A DNA stretch of 64,000 nucleotides, taken from NCBI GenBank assembly GCA_947492925.1, contig CANLOQ010000001.1:372001-436000 (forward strand), written 5' to 3'. The DNA comes from an uncultured Sulfitobacter sp. GTDB lineage: Bacteria; Pseudomonadota; Alphaproteobacteria; Rhodobacterales; Rhodobacteraceae. The position numbers and the translations under genes were made by a program. Of this stretch, positions 41,541 to 49,081 are shown piece by piece (the stretch's first letter is position 1; every line of letters starts with the position of its first letter). The notes beneath the pieces were generated by a model. The model saw only the letters and a list, made by a program, of their open reading frames with translations. It had not been told where the DNA came from and made no database searches.

Positions 41541-41798
41541 ATGAAGAAGCTGTTTCTCGCCCTTCCTATGGTTGCCGCGCTGGCCGCGTGCAACGATCCA
41601 CAAACCAGCACGCTGGCCGGTGCAGCAGTCGGTGCCGCCGCAGGTGCTGCCGTGTCGGGCGATGATGACAAGGTCGTCGGCGCGCTTGTCGGCGGGGCCG
41701 CCGGTGCCGCCGCAGGCAGCTACATCGGTCGCACTCAAACCGGCGATTGTATCTATCAGCGCCCGGATGGCACGCGCTACAACGCCGCCTGCCCCTAA
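41541..41798 (+). CDS. Small glycine-zipper lipoprotein
   Basis: An 85-aa envelope protein. A lipoprotein signal ends at C17 (lipobox LAAC). Residues 25-60 are a Gly/Ala-rich zipper (AGAAVGAAAGAAVSGD, then VGALVGGAAGAAAGSYIG) that would insert in or pack against a membrane. The C-terminus has a Cys pair (CIYQRPDGTRYNAAC). AGGAG precedes the ATG. It has its own terminator and no evident link to taurine. The family resembles YMGG/17-kDa-antigen-like proteins. Confidence 0.85.
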   Translation: MKKLFLALPMVAALAACNDPQTSTLAGAAVGAAAGAAVSGDDDKVVGALVGGAAGAAAGSYIGRTQTGDCIYQRPDGTRYNAACP

Positions 41799-41825
41799 GG
41801 CACGCACACACCTCAGAACGCACAT

Positions 41826-41855
41826 CGCCCCTGCCTCTCGGCGGGGGCGTTTTTT
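41826..41855 (+). terminator. Terminator of the lipoprotein gene
   Basis: CGCCCCTGCC / GGCGGGGGCG (one G-U pair), loop TCTC, then six T. Confidence 0.95.
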
Positions 41856-42059
41856 CGTACTCAAGACGTTCAAAACGCTTGCCAGACAGACCGCTCTTGG
41901 GGCAAATGACCCCACGGGTCGGCGATGGCGTCGCCAGCATGCAAATGCACCCCCGCTTACATTCCTGAACGCCGGGACTTTTCTTTGCTGCTAGCGCGGT
42001 CAAGGGGGGCCCACACCCTTCATCCCGCCACGCGGCATACCGATGAAGGAGCCATTGTT

Positions 42060-43262
42060 ATGGATCGTCCAGAGTACTACCGCTTTCACCAGGGGGAAAA
42101 GACACTCCCCTTTGCCGCCTCCGAATACGAAAACCGCCTGACCCGCCTGCGCGCCGACATGCAGGCCGCCGGGGTTGATGCCTGCGTCTTCACCTCCATG
42201 CACAACGTCGCCTATTACTCTGGCTTTCTGTATTGCGCCTTTGGCCGCCCCTATGCCGTCGTCGTCACCCCGACAGAGGACGTGACCATCAGCGCGGGCA
42301 TCGACGCGGCCCAGCCGTGGCGGCGCAGCCACGGTGACAACATCACCTATACCGACTGGCAGCGGAACAACTACTGGCGTGCGATCCTGTCCGTGACAGG
42401 CGCAGGCAAGACCATCGGCTTTGAAGGCGACCACCTGACGCTGGCCCAGCGCGACCTGATGGACAGCTTCCTGTCACCCAAATCCACCGTCGACATGGCC
42501 GCCACCACAATGCGCCAGCGGATGCATAAATCCGCAGCCGAGATTGACCTGATCCGCGCCTGTGCCGGTGTGGCAGATGTGGGCGGCTATGCCATCAAGG
42601 ACGCCGTCAAAGCGGGCACCCGCGAGATCGACGTGGCAATGGCAGGTCGCGACGCGATGGAGCTGGAAATCGCACGTCTGTTCCCCGATGCCGAATACCG
42701 CGACACATGGGTCTGGTTCCAGTCGGGCATCAACACCGACGGTGCGCATAACCCGGTGACTTCGCGCAAACTGCAATCGGGCGACATCCTCAGCCTGAAC
42801 ACCTTCCCGATGATCTCTGGCTATTACACCGCGCTGGAACGCACGATGTTTGTCGAAACCGTTGACGACGCCAGCCTCAAAGTGTGGGAAGCCAATGTCG
42901 CCGCGCACGAACTGGGCATCAGCCTGCTCAAGCCCGGTGCCTCCTGTGCCGAGGTCACACATCAGATCAACGCGTTCTTTGCAGAGCGTGACCTGCTGCA
43001 GTACCGCACATTCGGCTACGGCCATTCCTTCGGCATCCTGTCGCACTACTACGGGCGCGAGGCCGGGCTGGAACTGCGCGAAGACATCGACACGGTGCTT
43101 GAGCCGGGCATGGTCATCTCGATGGAGCCGATGCTGACAATCCCCGAAGGCACACCGGGCGCGGGCGGCTACCGCGAACACGATATTCTGGTGATCACCG
43201 AGGACGGCAACGACAACATCACCGGCTATCCCTACGGTCCCGGCTTCAACGTCGTCGGTTGA
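42060..43262 (+). CDS. Creatinase (creatine amidinohydrolase), M24 fold
   Basis: A 400-aa protein of the pita-bread M24 family, very close in motif to Pseudomonas creatinase, which hydrolyses creatine to sarcosine and urea. Shared blocks are FGRPYAVVVT, QPWRRSHGDNITYTDWQR, WFQSGINTDGAHNPVTSRK (H230, the catalytic histidine), FPMISGYYTALERTMF, and RTFGYGHSFGILSHYYGREA. Metal ligands of true aminopeptidases are largely replaced, as in creatinases. AAGGAG sits 8 nt before the ATG at 42060. It lies inside the taurine locus between tpa and tauR. Sarcosine could feed the dehydrogenase-like enzyme at 14.3 kb. A related amidinohydrolase substrate is possible. Confidence 0.85.
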   Translation: MDRPEYYRFHQGEKTLPFAASEYENRLTRLRADMQAAGVDACVFTSMHNVAYYSGFLYCAFGRPYAVVVTPTEDVTISAGIDAAQPWRRSHGDNITYTDWQRNNYWRAILSVTGAGKTIGFEGDHLTLAQRDLMDSFLSPKSTVDMAATTMRQRMHKSAAEIDLIRACAGVADVGGYAIKDAVKAGTREIDVAMAGRDAMELEIARLFPDAEYRDTWVWFQSGINTDGAHNPVTSRKLQSGDILSLNTFPMISGYYTALERTMFVETVDDASLKVWEANVAAHELGISLLKPGASCAEVTHQINAFFAERDLLQYRTFGYGHSFGILSHYYGREAGLELREDIDTVLEPGMVISMEPMLTIPEGTPGAGGYREHDILVITEDGNDNITGYPYGPGFNVVG

Positions 43263-43269
43263 CCTAACG

Positions 43270-43295
43270 CGCAGGGGGTCTGCTCGCCCCCTGCG
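43270..43295. terminator. Hairpin after the creatinase gene
   Basis: CGCAGGGGG / CCCCCTGCG with an 8-nt loop, 8 bp after the stop codon. It separates the convergent creatinase and BrnA-like genes. No T-tract follows, so termination strength is uncertain. Confidence 0.5.
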
Positions 43296-43337
43296 CTCTA
43301 TCCCTGCCTCCCGAACCGTCTGTTCCGGACGGTCGAT

Positions 43338-43685
43338 TTATTCGGAATACCGTTCGCGCGCTTCCCGGTGGGCCCGGTTCAGCAAACGCGGCACGTTGTT
43401 GTCATCGGGATATCCCTTGATCCCGCCGCCCAGCAGCGCCAGCCAGTAGATCCGCAGAATCTGGTTCATGCGCGGCCCGTACCCCGGCCCCATCCGCCGA
43501 AACCACCGCAGCATGTCACTGTCGATACGGATTGTGACCCGCGTCTTGGCCCGCGGACTGGGCGAGCCGTGCTCCAGCCCGTCCCAATCCTGCGGCAGAC
43601 TGTCAGTTAGCCATTCCGCGCGCATATGGGACTGCAGGTCTTCCAGTTCGTACATCATCTGCGTGTGGGCATCTCGTTTGTTCAC
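43338..43685 (-). CDS. BrnA-type antitoxin family protein (orphan)
   Basis: A 115-aa protein whose C-terminal 65 residues match the BrnA ribbon-helix-helix antitoxin domain (KTRVTIRIDSDMLRWFRRMG, then MNQILRIYWLALLG). The N-terminal part is longer than in classical BrnA. AAGGAG is spaced 6 nt from the GTG at 43685, so the upstream open frame to 43883 is not used. No brnT-like toxin frame was found on either side. It is divergent from tauR. It could be a solitary DNA-binding regulator rather than an antitoxin. Confidence 0.8.
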   Translation of the reverse strand: MNKRDAHTQMMYELEDLQSHMRAEWLTDSLPQDWDGLEHGSPSPRAKTRVTIRIDSDMLRWFRRMGPGYGPRMNQILRIYWLALLGGGIKGYPDDNNVPRLLNRAHREARERYSE

Positions 43686-43923
43686 ACCGGTCTCCTTTGG
43701 CTTGAATGTTCCGAATTTGCACCGCCTCCGCTGAACAATCCGCCAATGCACCGCACGGTGCATGGGGGGTGCACGCGAGGTGTACCAAAGGTGACTCGAT
43801 GGAAACTCTCTCTTAATGATACCAAAGGTCTCAATTTTCGATTTACTAAAGCGCCCCGCTATGCCAAACTCTATTTGCAGCATTGCTATTTTCGGCCACT
43901 CATAATACCAGATTGAAAACCGA

Positions 43924-43933
43924 TTAAGTCCAA
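43924..43933 (-). promoter_or_regulatory. tauR site: Candidate TauR site in the tauR leader
   Basis: TTGGACTTAA on the minus strand, 9 of 10 positions as CTGGACYTAA, ending 13 bp before the tauR ATG, where binding would block tauR itself. A second copy is not convincing. Confidence 0.5.
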
Positions 43934-43946
43934 TTTAAGGTGCCTC

Positions 43947-45410
43947 ATGGCCCTTCCCGTCGAAACATTCTTTCTCCCGCCAGAGGCGCAGGGCACGCTG
44001 CAACAGCAGATCCAGCAAATGATCGCGCAAGGCATCCTGTCGGGGCGTTTTCAGCAGGGCGAAAAGCTGCCTTCGACGCGCAAACTGGCCATCCATCTGG
44101 GGGTCAGCCGGATCACCGTCACAATCGCCTATACCGAACTTCTGGCCAATGATTACCTGATCTCCAAGGGCCGTTCGGGCTATTTCGTATCCGAAAATGC
44201 GCCCGCCCCGCCCACCTTTACGTCCGCCACAGAACAGACGGACGCGATAGACTGGTCGCGCGCCATCGGGCAGAAATTCAGCGGCGGCGACACGCTGCGC
44301 AAACCACTGGACTGGGCAAAATACCGCTATCCTTTTGTCTACGGGCAGGCCGATCCAACGCTGTTTGATCATGCCAACTGGCGGCTCTGTGCGTTGCAGG
44401 CTCTGGGCCAGCGCGACTTTACCTCGCTGACCACGGATTACTTTGATCAGGACGATCCGCAGCTGATCGAATTCATCGCGCGCCACACCCTGCCCCGGCG
44501 CGGCATCACCGCGCGGCCCGGTCAGATTTTGATCACGCTGGGCGCGCAAAACGCGCTGTGGCTCGCCACGCAGGTGCTGCTGACCCAACGCCGCAATGCC
44601 ACCCTTGAAGACCCGTGTTATCCCGCACTTCGCGATATCCTGTCGCAATCGCGGTGCCACGTAACGCCTGTGCGTGTTGACGCGGACGGCCTTCCGCCGG
44701 ACGCGATCCCGCCCCAGACGGACGTGATCTTTACCACCCCCAGTCACCAGTGCCCGACCAACGCAACCATGCCGATGAACCGCCGCCGCGCCCTGCTGGA
44801 CCGCGCCCGTGAGATGGACGCGCTGATCGTTGAGGACGACTATGAATTCGAGATGTCGTTCCTCAAATCTCCGTCGCCCGCTTTGAAATCTCTGGATACC
44901 GACGGGCGGGTGATCTACGTGGGCAGCTTCTCCAAATCGCTCTTTCCCGGCCTGCGCCTTGGCTATCTGGTGGGGTCCGAACCCTTCATCCGCGAGGCCC
45001 GCGCCCTGCGGGCCACGGTGCTGCGCCACCCGCCGGGTCATATCCAGCGCACGGCGGCCTATTTTCTGTCGCTTGGCCACTATGACGCGCTGATCCGGCG
45101 CATGGGTACCGCGCTGCAGGACCGCCGCCGCGTGATGGAGGACGCGATAGCGGCTCAGGGTCTCGCCATTTCGGGCCGGGGCGACTACGGTGGGTCATCC
45201 TTCTGGATGCGCGCGCCGCAGGATGTGAACACCGATGATCTGGCGCGCAGGCTTCAGGCACAGGGGGTTCTGATCGAACCGGGCCGCCCGTTCTTCGCGG
45301 GCGCACACCAGCCCGGCAACTACTACCGGCTCGCCTATTCATCGATTCCCTCCGCCCGGATCGCAGCAGGGGTTGAACTCATCGCATCGGAAATTGCAAA
45401 ATTGACGTGA
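43947..45410 (+). CDS. tauR: TauR, MocR/PdxR-type taurine regulator
   Basis: A 487-aa regulator. The GntR winged HTH spans residues 5-80 (KLPSTRKLAIHLGVSRITVT). An aminotransferase-like PLP domain spans 110-485, with the PLP lysine K330 in GSFSKSLFPGLRLGY and VEDDYEFEMSF. In Rhodobacter capsulatus TauR activates tpa and the downstream genes when taurine is present. It lies directly before xsc and after the embedded creatinase and BrnA genes. Its candidate sites occur at tpa, tauR and xsc. Confidence 0.93.
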   Translation: MALPVETFFLPPEAQGTLQQQIQQMIAQGILSGRFQQGEKLPSTRKLAIHLGVSRITVTIAYTELLANDYLISKGRSGYFVSENAPAPPTFTSATEQTDAIDWSRAIGQKFSGGDTLRKPLDWAKYRYPFVYGQADPTLFDHANWRLCALQALGQRDFTSLTTDYFDQDDPQLIEFIARHTLPRRGITARPGQILITLGAQNALWLATQVLLTQRRNATLEDPCYPALRDILSQSRCHVTPVRVDADGLPPDAIPPQTDVIFTTPSHQCPTNATMPMNRRRALLDRAREMDALIVEDDYEFEMSFLKSPSPALKSLDTDGRVIYVGSFSKSLFPGLRLGYLVGSEPFIREARALRATVLRHPPGHIQRTAAYFLSLGHYDALIRRMGTALQDRRRVMEDAIAAQGLAISGRGDYGGSSFWMRAPQDVNTDDLARRLQAQGVLIEPGRPFFAGAHQPGNYYRLAYSSIPSARIAAGVELIASEIAKLT

Positions 45411-45411
45411 A

Positions 45412-45444
45412 CTGGACCTAACCGCGCAAGACCTTTGGCCCTAA
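45412..45444 (+). promoter_or_regulatory. tauR site: TauR binding sites upstream of xsc
   Basis: CTGGACCTAA (45412-45421) is an exact match to the TauR half-site CTGGACYTAA. TTGGCCCTAA (45435-45444) is a second copy in the same orientation 23 bp further. The pair lies 67-100 bp before the xsc start and right after the tauR stop. Confidence 0.75.
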
Positions 45445-45511
45445 CCCCACACCAAACGACCGATTATTTTCCCCCAGAATCGGCGTAACCAGATCTTAAG
45501 GAAGACATGAT

Positions 45512-47293
45512 ATGAAAATGACCACCGAAGAGGCTTTCGTCAAAGTCCTCCAAATGCACGGCATCGACAACGCGTTCGGGATCATTGGCTCGGCCATGAT
45601 GCCCATCTCCGATCTGTTTCCCGCCGCAGGGATCAAATTCTGGGACTGCGCGCATGAAACCTCCGGCGGCATGATCGCTGACGGCTACACCCGCGCGTCC
45701 GGCAAGATGTCGATGGCGATTGCCCAGAACGGCCCCGGCATCACCAACTTTGTCACGCCGATCAAGACGGCATACTGGAACCACACACCGCTGCTGCTGG
45801 TCACCCCGCAGGCCGCGAACAAGACAATCGGTCAGGGTGGTTTTCAGGAAATCGAACAGATGAAACTGTTCGAAGACATGGTCTGCTATCAGGAAGAAGT
45901 CCGCGATCCGTCTCGCATGGCCGAAGTCCTGAACCGCGTGATCGAAAAAGCATGGCGCGGGTCTGCACCTGCACAGATCAACGTGCCGCGCGATTTCTGG
46001 ACACAGGTGATCGACATCGAATTGCCCCAGATCATCCGGCTGGAACGCCCGCAGGGCGGCGAGCAAGCGGTCAAGGACGCGGCCAAGCTGCTGTCCGAGG
46101 CGGAATTCCCCGTCATCCTGAACGGCGCGGGCGTGGTCCTGTCAGGCGGCATCGACGCCTCTGCCAAACTGGCCGAAGCACTGGATGCACCCGTCGCCTG
46201 TAACTACCAGCACAACGACGCCTTCCCCGGTTCGCACCCGCTGGCCGTTGGTCCGCTGGGCTACAACGGCTCCAAAGCCGCGATGGAGATCATTCAGAAG
46301 GCCGACGTCGTTCTGGCCCTTGGCAACCGTCTGAACCCGTTCTCAACGCTGCCCGGTTACGGCATCAACTACTGGCCCACGAACGCCAAGATCATTCAGG
46401 TGGACATCAACTCTGATCGGATCGGCCTGACCAAAAAGGTCGACGTGGCCATTCAGGGCGACGCCAAGCGTGTGGCAGAGCAACTGCTTGAGAACCTCTC
46501 TGCCGGTGCCGGTGACAAGGGCCGTCAGGAGCGTAAAGACCTGATTGGTCTGACAAAATCCCGCTGGGCGCAGGAATTGTCGTCGATGGATCACGAGGAC
46601 GATGAGGACGAAGGCATCGACTGGAACGAGCGTGCGCGCAAAGCCAAGCCCGATCACATGTCGCCCCGTCAGGCATGGCGCGCGATCATGTCGGCACTGC
46701 CAAAGGATGCGATCATTTCCTCCGACATCGGCAACAACTGCGCCATCGGCAACGCCTACCCGTCCTTCGAAAAAGGCCGCAAATATCTGGCACCCGGTCT
46801 CTTTGGCCCCTGCGGCTACGGCCTGCCCGCGATCCTTGGCGCCAAGATCGGCTGCCCCGATGTGCCGGTGGTCGGCTTTGCCGGTGACGGTGCTTTCGGC
46901 ATCTCGATGAACGAAATGACTGCCTGCGGGCGCGGCGACTGGCCCGCGATCACGATGGTGATCTTCCGCAACTACCAGTGGGGCGCGGAAAAGCGTAACA
47001 CGACCCTGTGGTTCCAGGATAACTTTGTCGGCACAGAGCTGAACGAAGGCGTGAACTATGCAGAGATTGCAAAGGGTTGCGGGCTGAAAGGCGTGCAGGT
47101 CACCGGCATGGAAGAGCTGACCGACGCGCTGAACACCGCCGTGAAAGAGCAGATGAAAGATGGCGTGACCACCTTCATCGAGGTTGTCCTCAATCAGGAA
47201 CTGGGTGAACCTTTCCGCCGCGACGCGATGAAAAAGCCGGTGTCTGTTGCGGGCATCAACCGCGATGATATGCGTCCGCAGGCAAACACCTAA
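45512..47293 (+). CDS. xsc: Sulfoacetaldehyde acetyltransferase
   Basis: ThDP enzyme of 593 aa: sulfoacetaldehyde + phosphate to acetyl phosphate + sulfite. The N-terminal Pyr domain carries E49 in CAHETSGGMIADGYTRASGK. The central domain begins near VILNGAGVVLSGGI. The C-terminal PP domain has the ThDP motif starting GFAGDGAFGISMNEMTACG. FIGURE-like xsc marks such as NHTPLLLVTPQAANKTIGQG are present, which distinguish it from acetolactate synthase. AAGGA lies upstream of the ATG at 45512. It is co-transcribed with pta 14 bp later. Confidence 0.97.
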   Translation: MKMTTEEAFVKVLQMHGIDNAFGIIGSAMMPISDLFPAAGIKFWDCAHETSGGMIADGYTRASGKMSMAIAQNGPGITNFVTPIKTAYWNHTPLLLVTPQAANKTIGQGGFQEIEQMKLFEDMVCYQEEVRDPSRMAEVLNRVIEKAWRGSAPAQINVPRDFWTQVIDIELPQIIRLERPQGGEQAVKDAAKLLSEAEFPVILNGAGVVLSGGIDASAKLAEALDAPVACNYQHNDAFPGSHPLAVGPLGYNGSKAAMEIIQKADVVLALGNRLNPFSTLPGYGINYWPTNAKIIQVDINSDRIGLTKKVDVAIQGDAKRVAEQLLENLSAGAGDKGRQERKDLIGLTKSRWAQELSSMDHEDDEDEGIDWNERARKAKPDHMSPRQAWRAIMSALPKDAIISSDIGNNCAIGNAYPSFEKGRKYLAPGLFGPCGYGLPAILGAKIGCPDVPVVGFAGDGAFGISMNEMTACGRGDWPAITMVIFRNYQWGAEKRNTTLWFQDNFVGTELNEGVNYAEIAKGCGLKGVQVTGMEELTDALNTAVKEQMKDGVTTFIEVVLNQELGEPFRRDAMKKPVSVAGINRDDMRPQANT

Positions 47294-47307
47294 AAGAAGG
47301 ACAGGCC

Positions 47308-48312
47308 ATGACAGTGCTGCAAGAGTTACGCGCCCGCGCAGCGTCCCGGCCTGCCCACATAGTCCTTAGCGAAGGCCACGATCCCCGGATCGTGGCCGGC
47401 GCGCTTGAAGCGGTGCGTTCAGGCATCGCGCGGATCACGCTGATCGGTCCGCACGCCACCGTCACCGCGCTTTTGGCCGAGGCGGGCAAAACCGAACAAG
47501 ACCAGATTGCCATCGAGGATCCGGCGACGTCTGCCATGACGCAGGAGGTCGCCCGCGCCTACTATGATCTGCGCAAACACAAGAACATCCGCGAAGATTA
47601 CGCCGCCGAACAGGCGCGTGATCCGTTGGTGTTTGCCGCCATGATGGTGCGTAATGGCGATGCCGACGGCACCGTGGGCGGCGCTGTGGCTACTACCTCC
47701 GACACCGTGCGCGCCGCCTTGCAAGTCATCGGCAAGGCCAAGGATGCGCCGCTTGTTTCCAGCTTTTTCCTGATGGCCCTGCCCGAAAACCATCCCTCGG
47801 GACGCAGCGCCATGACGTTCGGGGATTGCGGTCTGGTCATTGATCCAAACGCCGAAGAACTCGCCGCAATTGCTGTCGCATCCGCCGCCTCGCATCGGCA
47901 ACTGCTTGAAGAAACGCCCAAAGTTGCGCTTCTGAGCTTTTCCACAATGGGCAGCGCGCGACACCCCAATGTGACCAAAGTATCTGACGCTGTTGCGCTT
48001 CTGAAGGAAAACCACGCCGGTCTGGACGCCGACGGAGAGCTGCAATTCGATGCCGCTTTTGTGCCGGACGTGGGCGTATCAAAGGCGCCGCATTCGGCCG
48101 TAGCGGGCCACGCCAATGTGATGATTTTCCCGAACCTGGATGCAGGCAACATCGGTTACAAGATCGCCCAGCGCATCGGCGGCTGCGATGCGATTGGCCC
48201 TGTGTTGCAGGGCCTTGCCAGACCCGCAAACGATCTGTCGCGCGGCTGCACCGCCGAAGATGTCACCAACATGATCGCCGTCACGGTGCTTCAGGCGGCA
48301 GGGGATGGCTGA
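47308..48312 (+). CDS. pta: Phosphate acetyltransferase
   Basis: Acetyl phosphate + CoA to acetyl-CoA, using the acetyl phosphate released by Xsc. 334 aa, the short form with only the PTA_PTB domain. It has VLSEGHDPRIVAGALEAVR, MMVRNGDADGTVGGAVATTSD, ALLSFSTMGSARHPNV and FPNLDAGNIGYKIAQRIGG. Its position inside the taurine operon is standard in Roseobacters. It overlaps the next gene by 8 bp. Confidence 0.95.
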   Translation: MTVLQELRARAASRPAHIVLSEGHDPRIVAGALEAVRSGIARITLIGPHATVTALLAEAGKTEQDQIAIEDPATSAMTQEVARAYYDLRKHKNIREDYAAEQARDPLVFAAMMVRNGDADGTVGGAVATTSDTVRAALQVIGKAKDAPLVSSFFLMALPENHPSGRSAMTFGDCGLVIDPNAEELAAIAVASAASHRQLLEETPKVALLSFSTMGSARHPNVTKVSDAVALLKENHAGLDADGELQFDAAFVPDVGVSKAPHSAVAGHANVMIFPNLDAGNIGYKIAQRIGGCDAIGPVLQGLARPANDLSRGCTAEDVTNMIAVTVLQAAGDG

Positions 48313-49063
48313 ACTGTGGTCCTCCCTTGCGCTCACGCCGACGCAGACGCTGCTGCTGATCGCAATCGTCTTTGCTGCCGGTCTGGTGCGCGGGTTCTCG
48401 GGGTTTGCGCTTTCGGCAATCGTCATGGCCTCCGCCGCCAGTTTCATCGCCCCTGTCCTGCTGATCCCGATCCTGTGGTTTCAGGAAATGACGGCCAGCC
48501 TTTTGATGGCCCGTGGCGGCTGGGCAGATGCCGACAGGCGGCGCACGGTCCGTCTGGTGCTGGGCAACTGGATCGGCTGGCCGCTGGGTCTGTGGCTGAC
48601 CGTCAGCATCAGCGCGACCGCTTCGGCGCAAATCGCACTTCTCATCATACTCACACTCGCTGCGCTGCAACTGCTCAAGGTGAACATCCCCGCACTGGCC
48701 AGCAGCGCCGGGGCCACCATCGCAGGCTTTGTCGCGGGGGTTGTGTCAGGGATCGCCAATGTGGGCGGCATGGTTGTGGCGCTTTACGTGCTCAGCCAGA
48801 ACGACACCGCACGTTCCATGCGGGGCACATTGGTGCTCTACCTTTTCATCGGCTCATTTGGCGCATTGATCTACCAGCTGATCTTCGGTGTTATGACGCT
48901 GGCGGCACTGGCCAGCGGGCTGATCCTCGCCCCCATGACGCTGCTGGGCGTCTGGCTGGGCACCAAGCTCTTCAATCCCCGGTGGGAACCTTATTACAAA
49001 CCCTTCTGCCTGTGTCTGTTGATCGGGCTGGCGGCACTGTCATTGCTGCGCAGCCTGATCTGA
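48305..49063 (+). CDS. TSUP family sulfite exporter (TauE/SafE-like)
   Basis: A 252-aa inner-membrane protein with about eight hydrophobic helices in two related halves. The family pattern is seen as AAGLVRGFSGFALSAIVMASAA in the first half and AGFVAGVVSGIANVGGMVVAL in the second. By position after xsc-pta it most likely exports sulfite made by Xsc, acting as a safety valve beside SoeABC. The start overlaps the pta end by 8 bp. The substrate is inferred from context. Confidence 0.88.
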   Translation: MAELWSSLALTPTQTLLLIAIVFAAGLVRGFSGFALSAIVMASAASFIAPVLLIPILWFQEMTASLLMARGGWADADRRRTVRLVLGNWIGWPLGLWLTVSISATASAQIALLIILTLAALQLLKVNIPALASSAGATIAGFVAGVVSGIANVGGMVVALYVLSQNDTARSMRGTLVLYLFIGSFGALIYQLIFGVMTLAALASGLILAPMTLLGVWLGTKLFNPRWEPYYKPFCLCLLIGLAALSLLRSLI

Positions 49064-49081
49064 TCTGAAAGGACCGACCCG

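Noticed and set aside
42060-43262. DddP-type DMSP lyase or Xaa-Pro aminopeptidase for the M24 protein
   Set aside because: The sequence follows creatinase block by block (INTDGAHNPVT, GYYTALERT, YGREAGLELRED) rather than DddP or true aminopeptidases.
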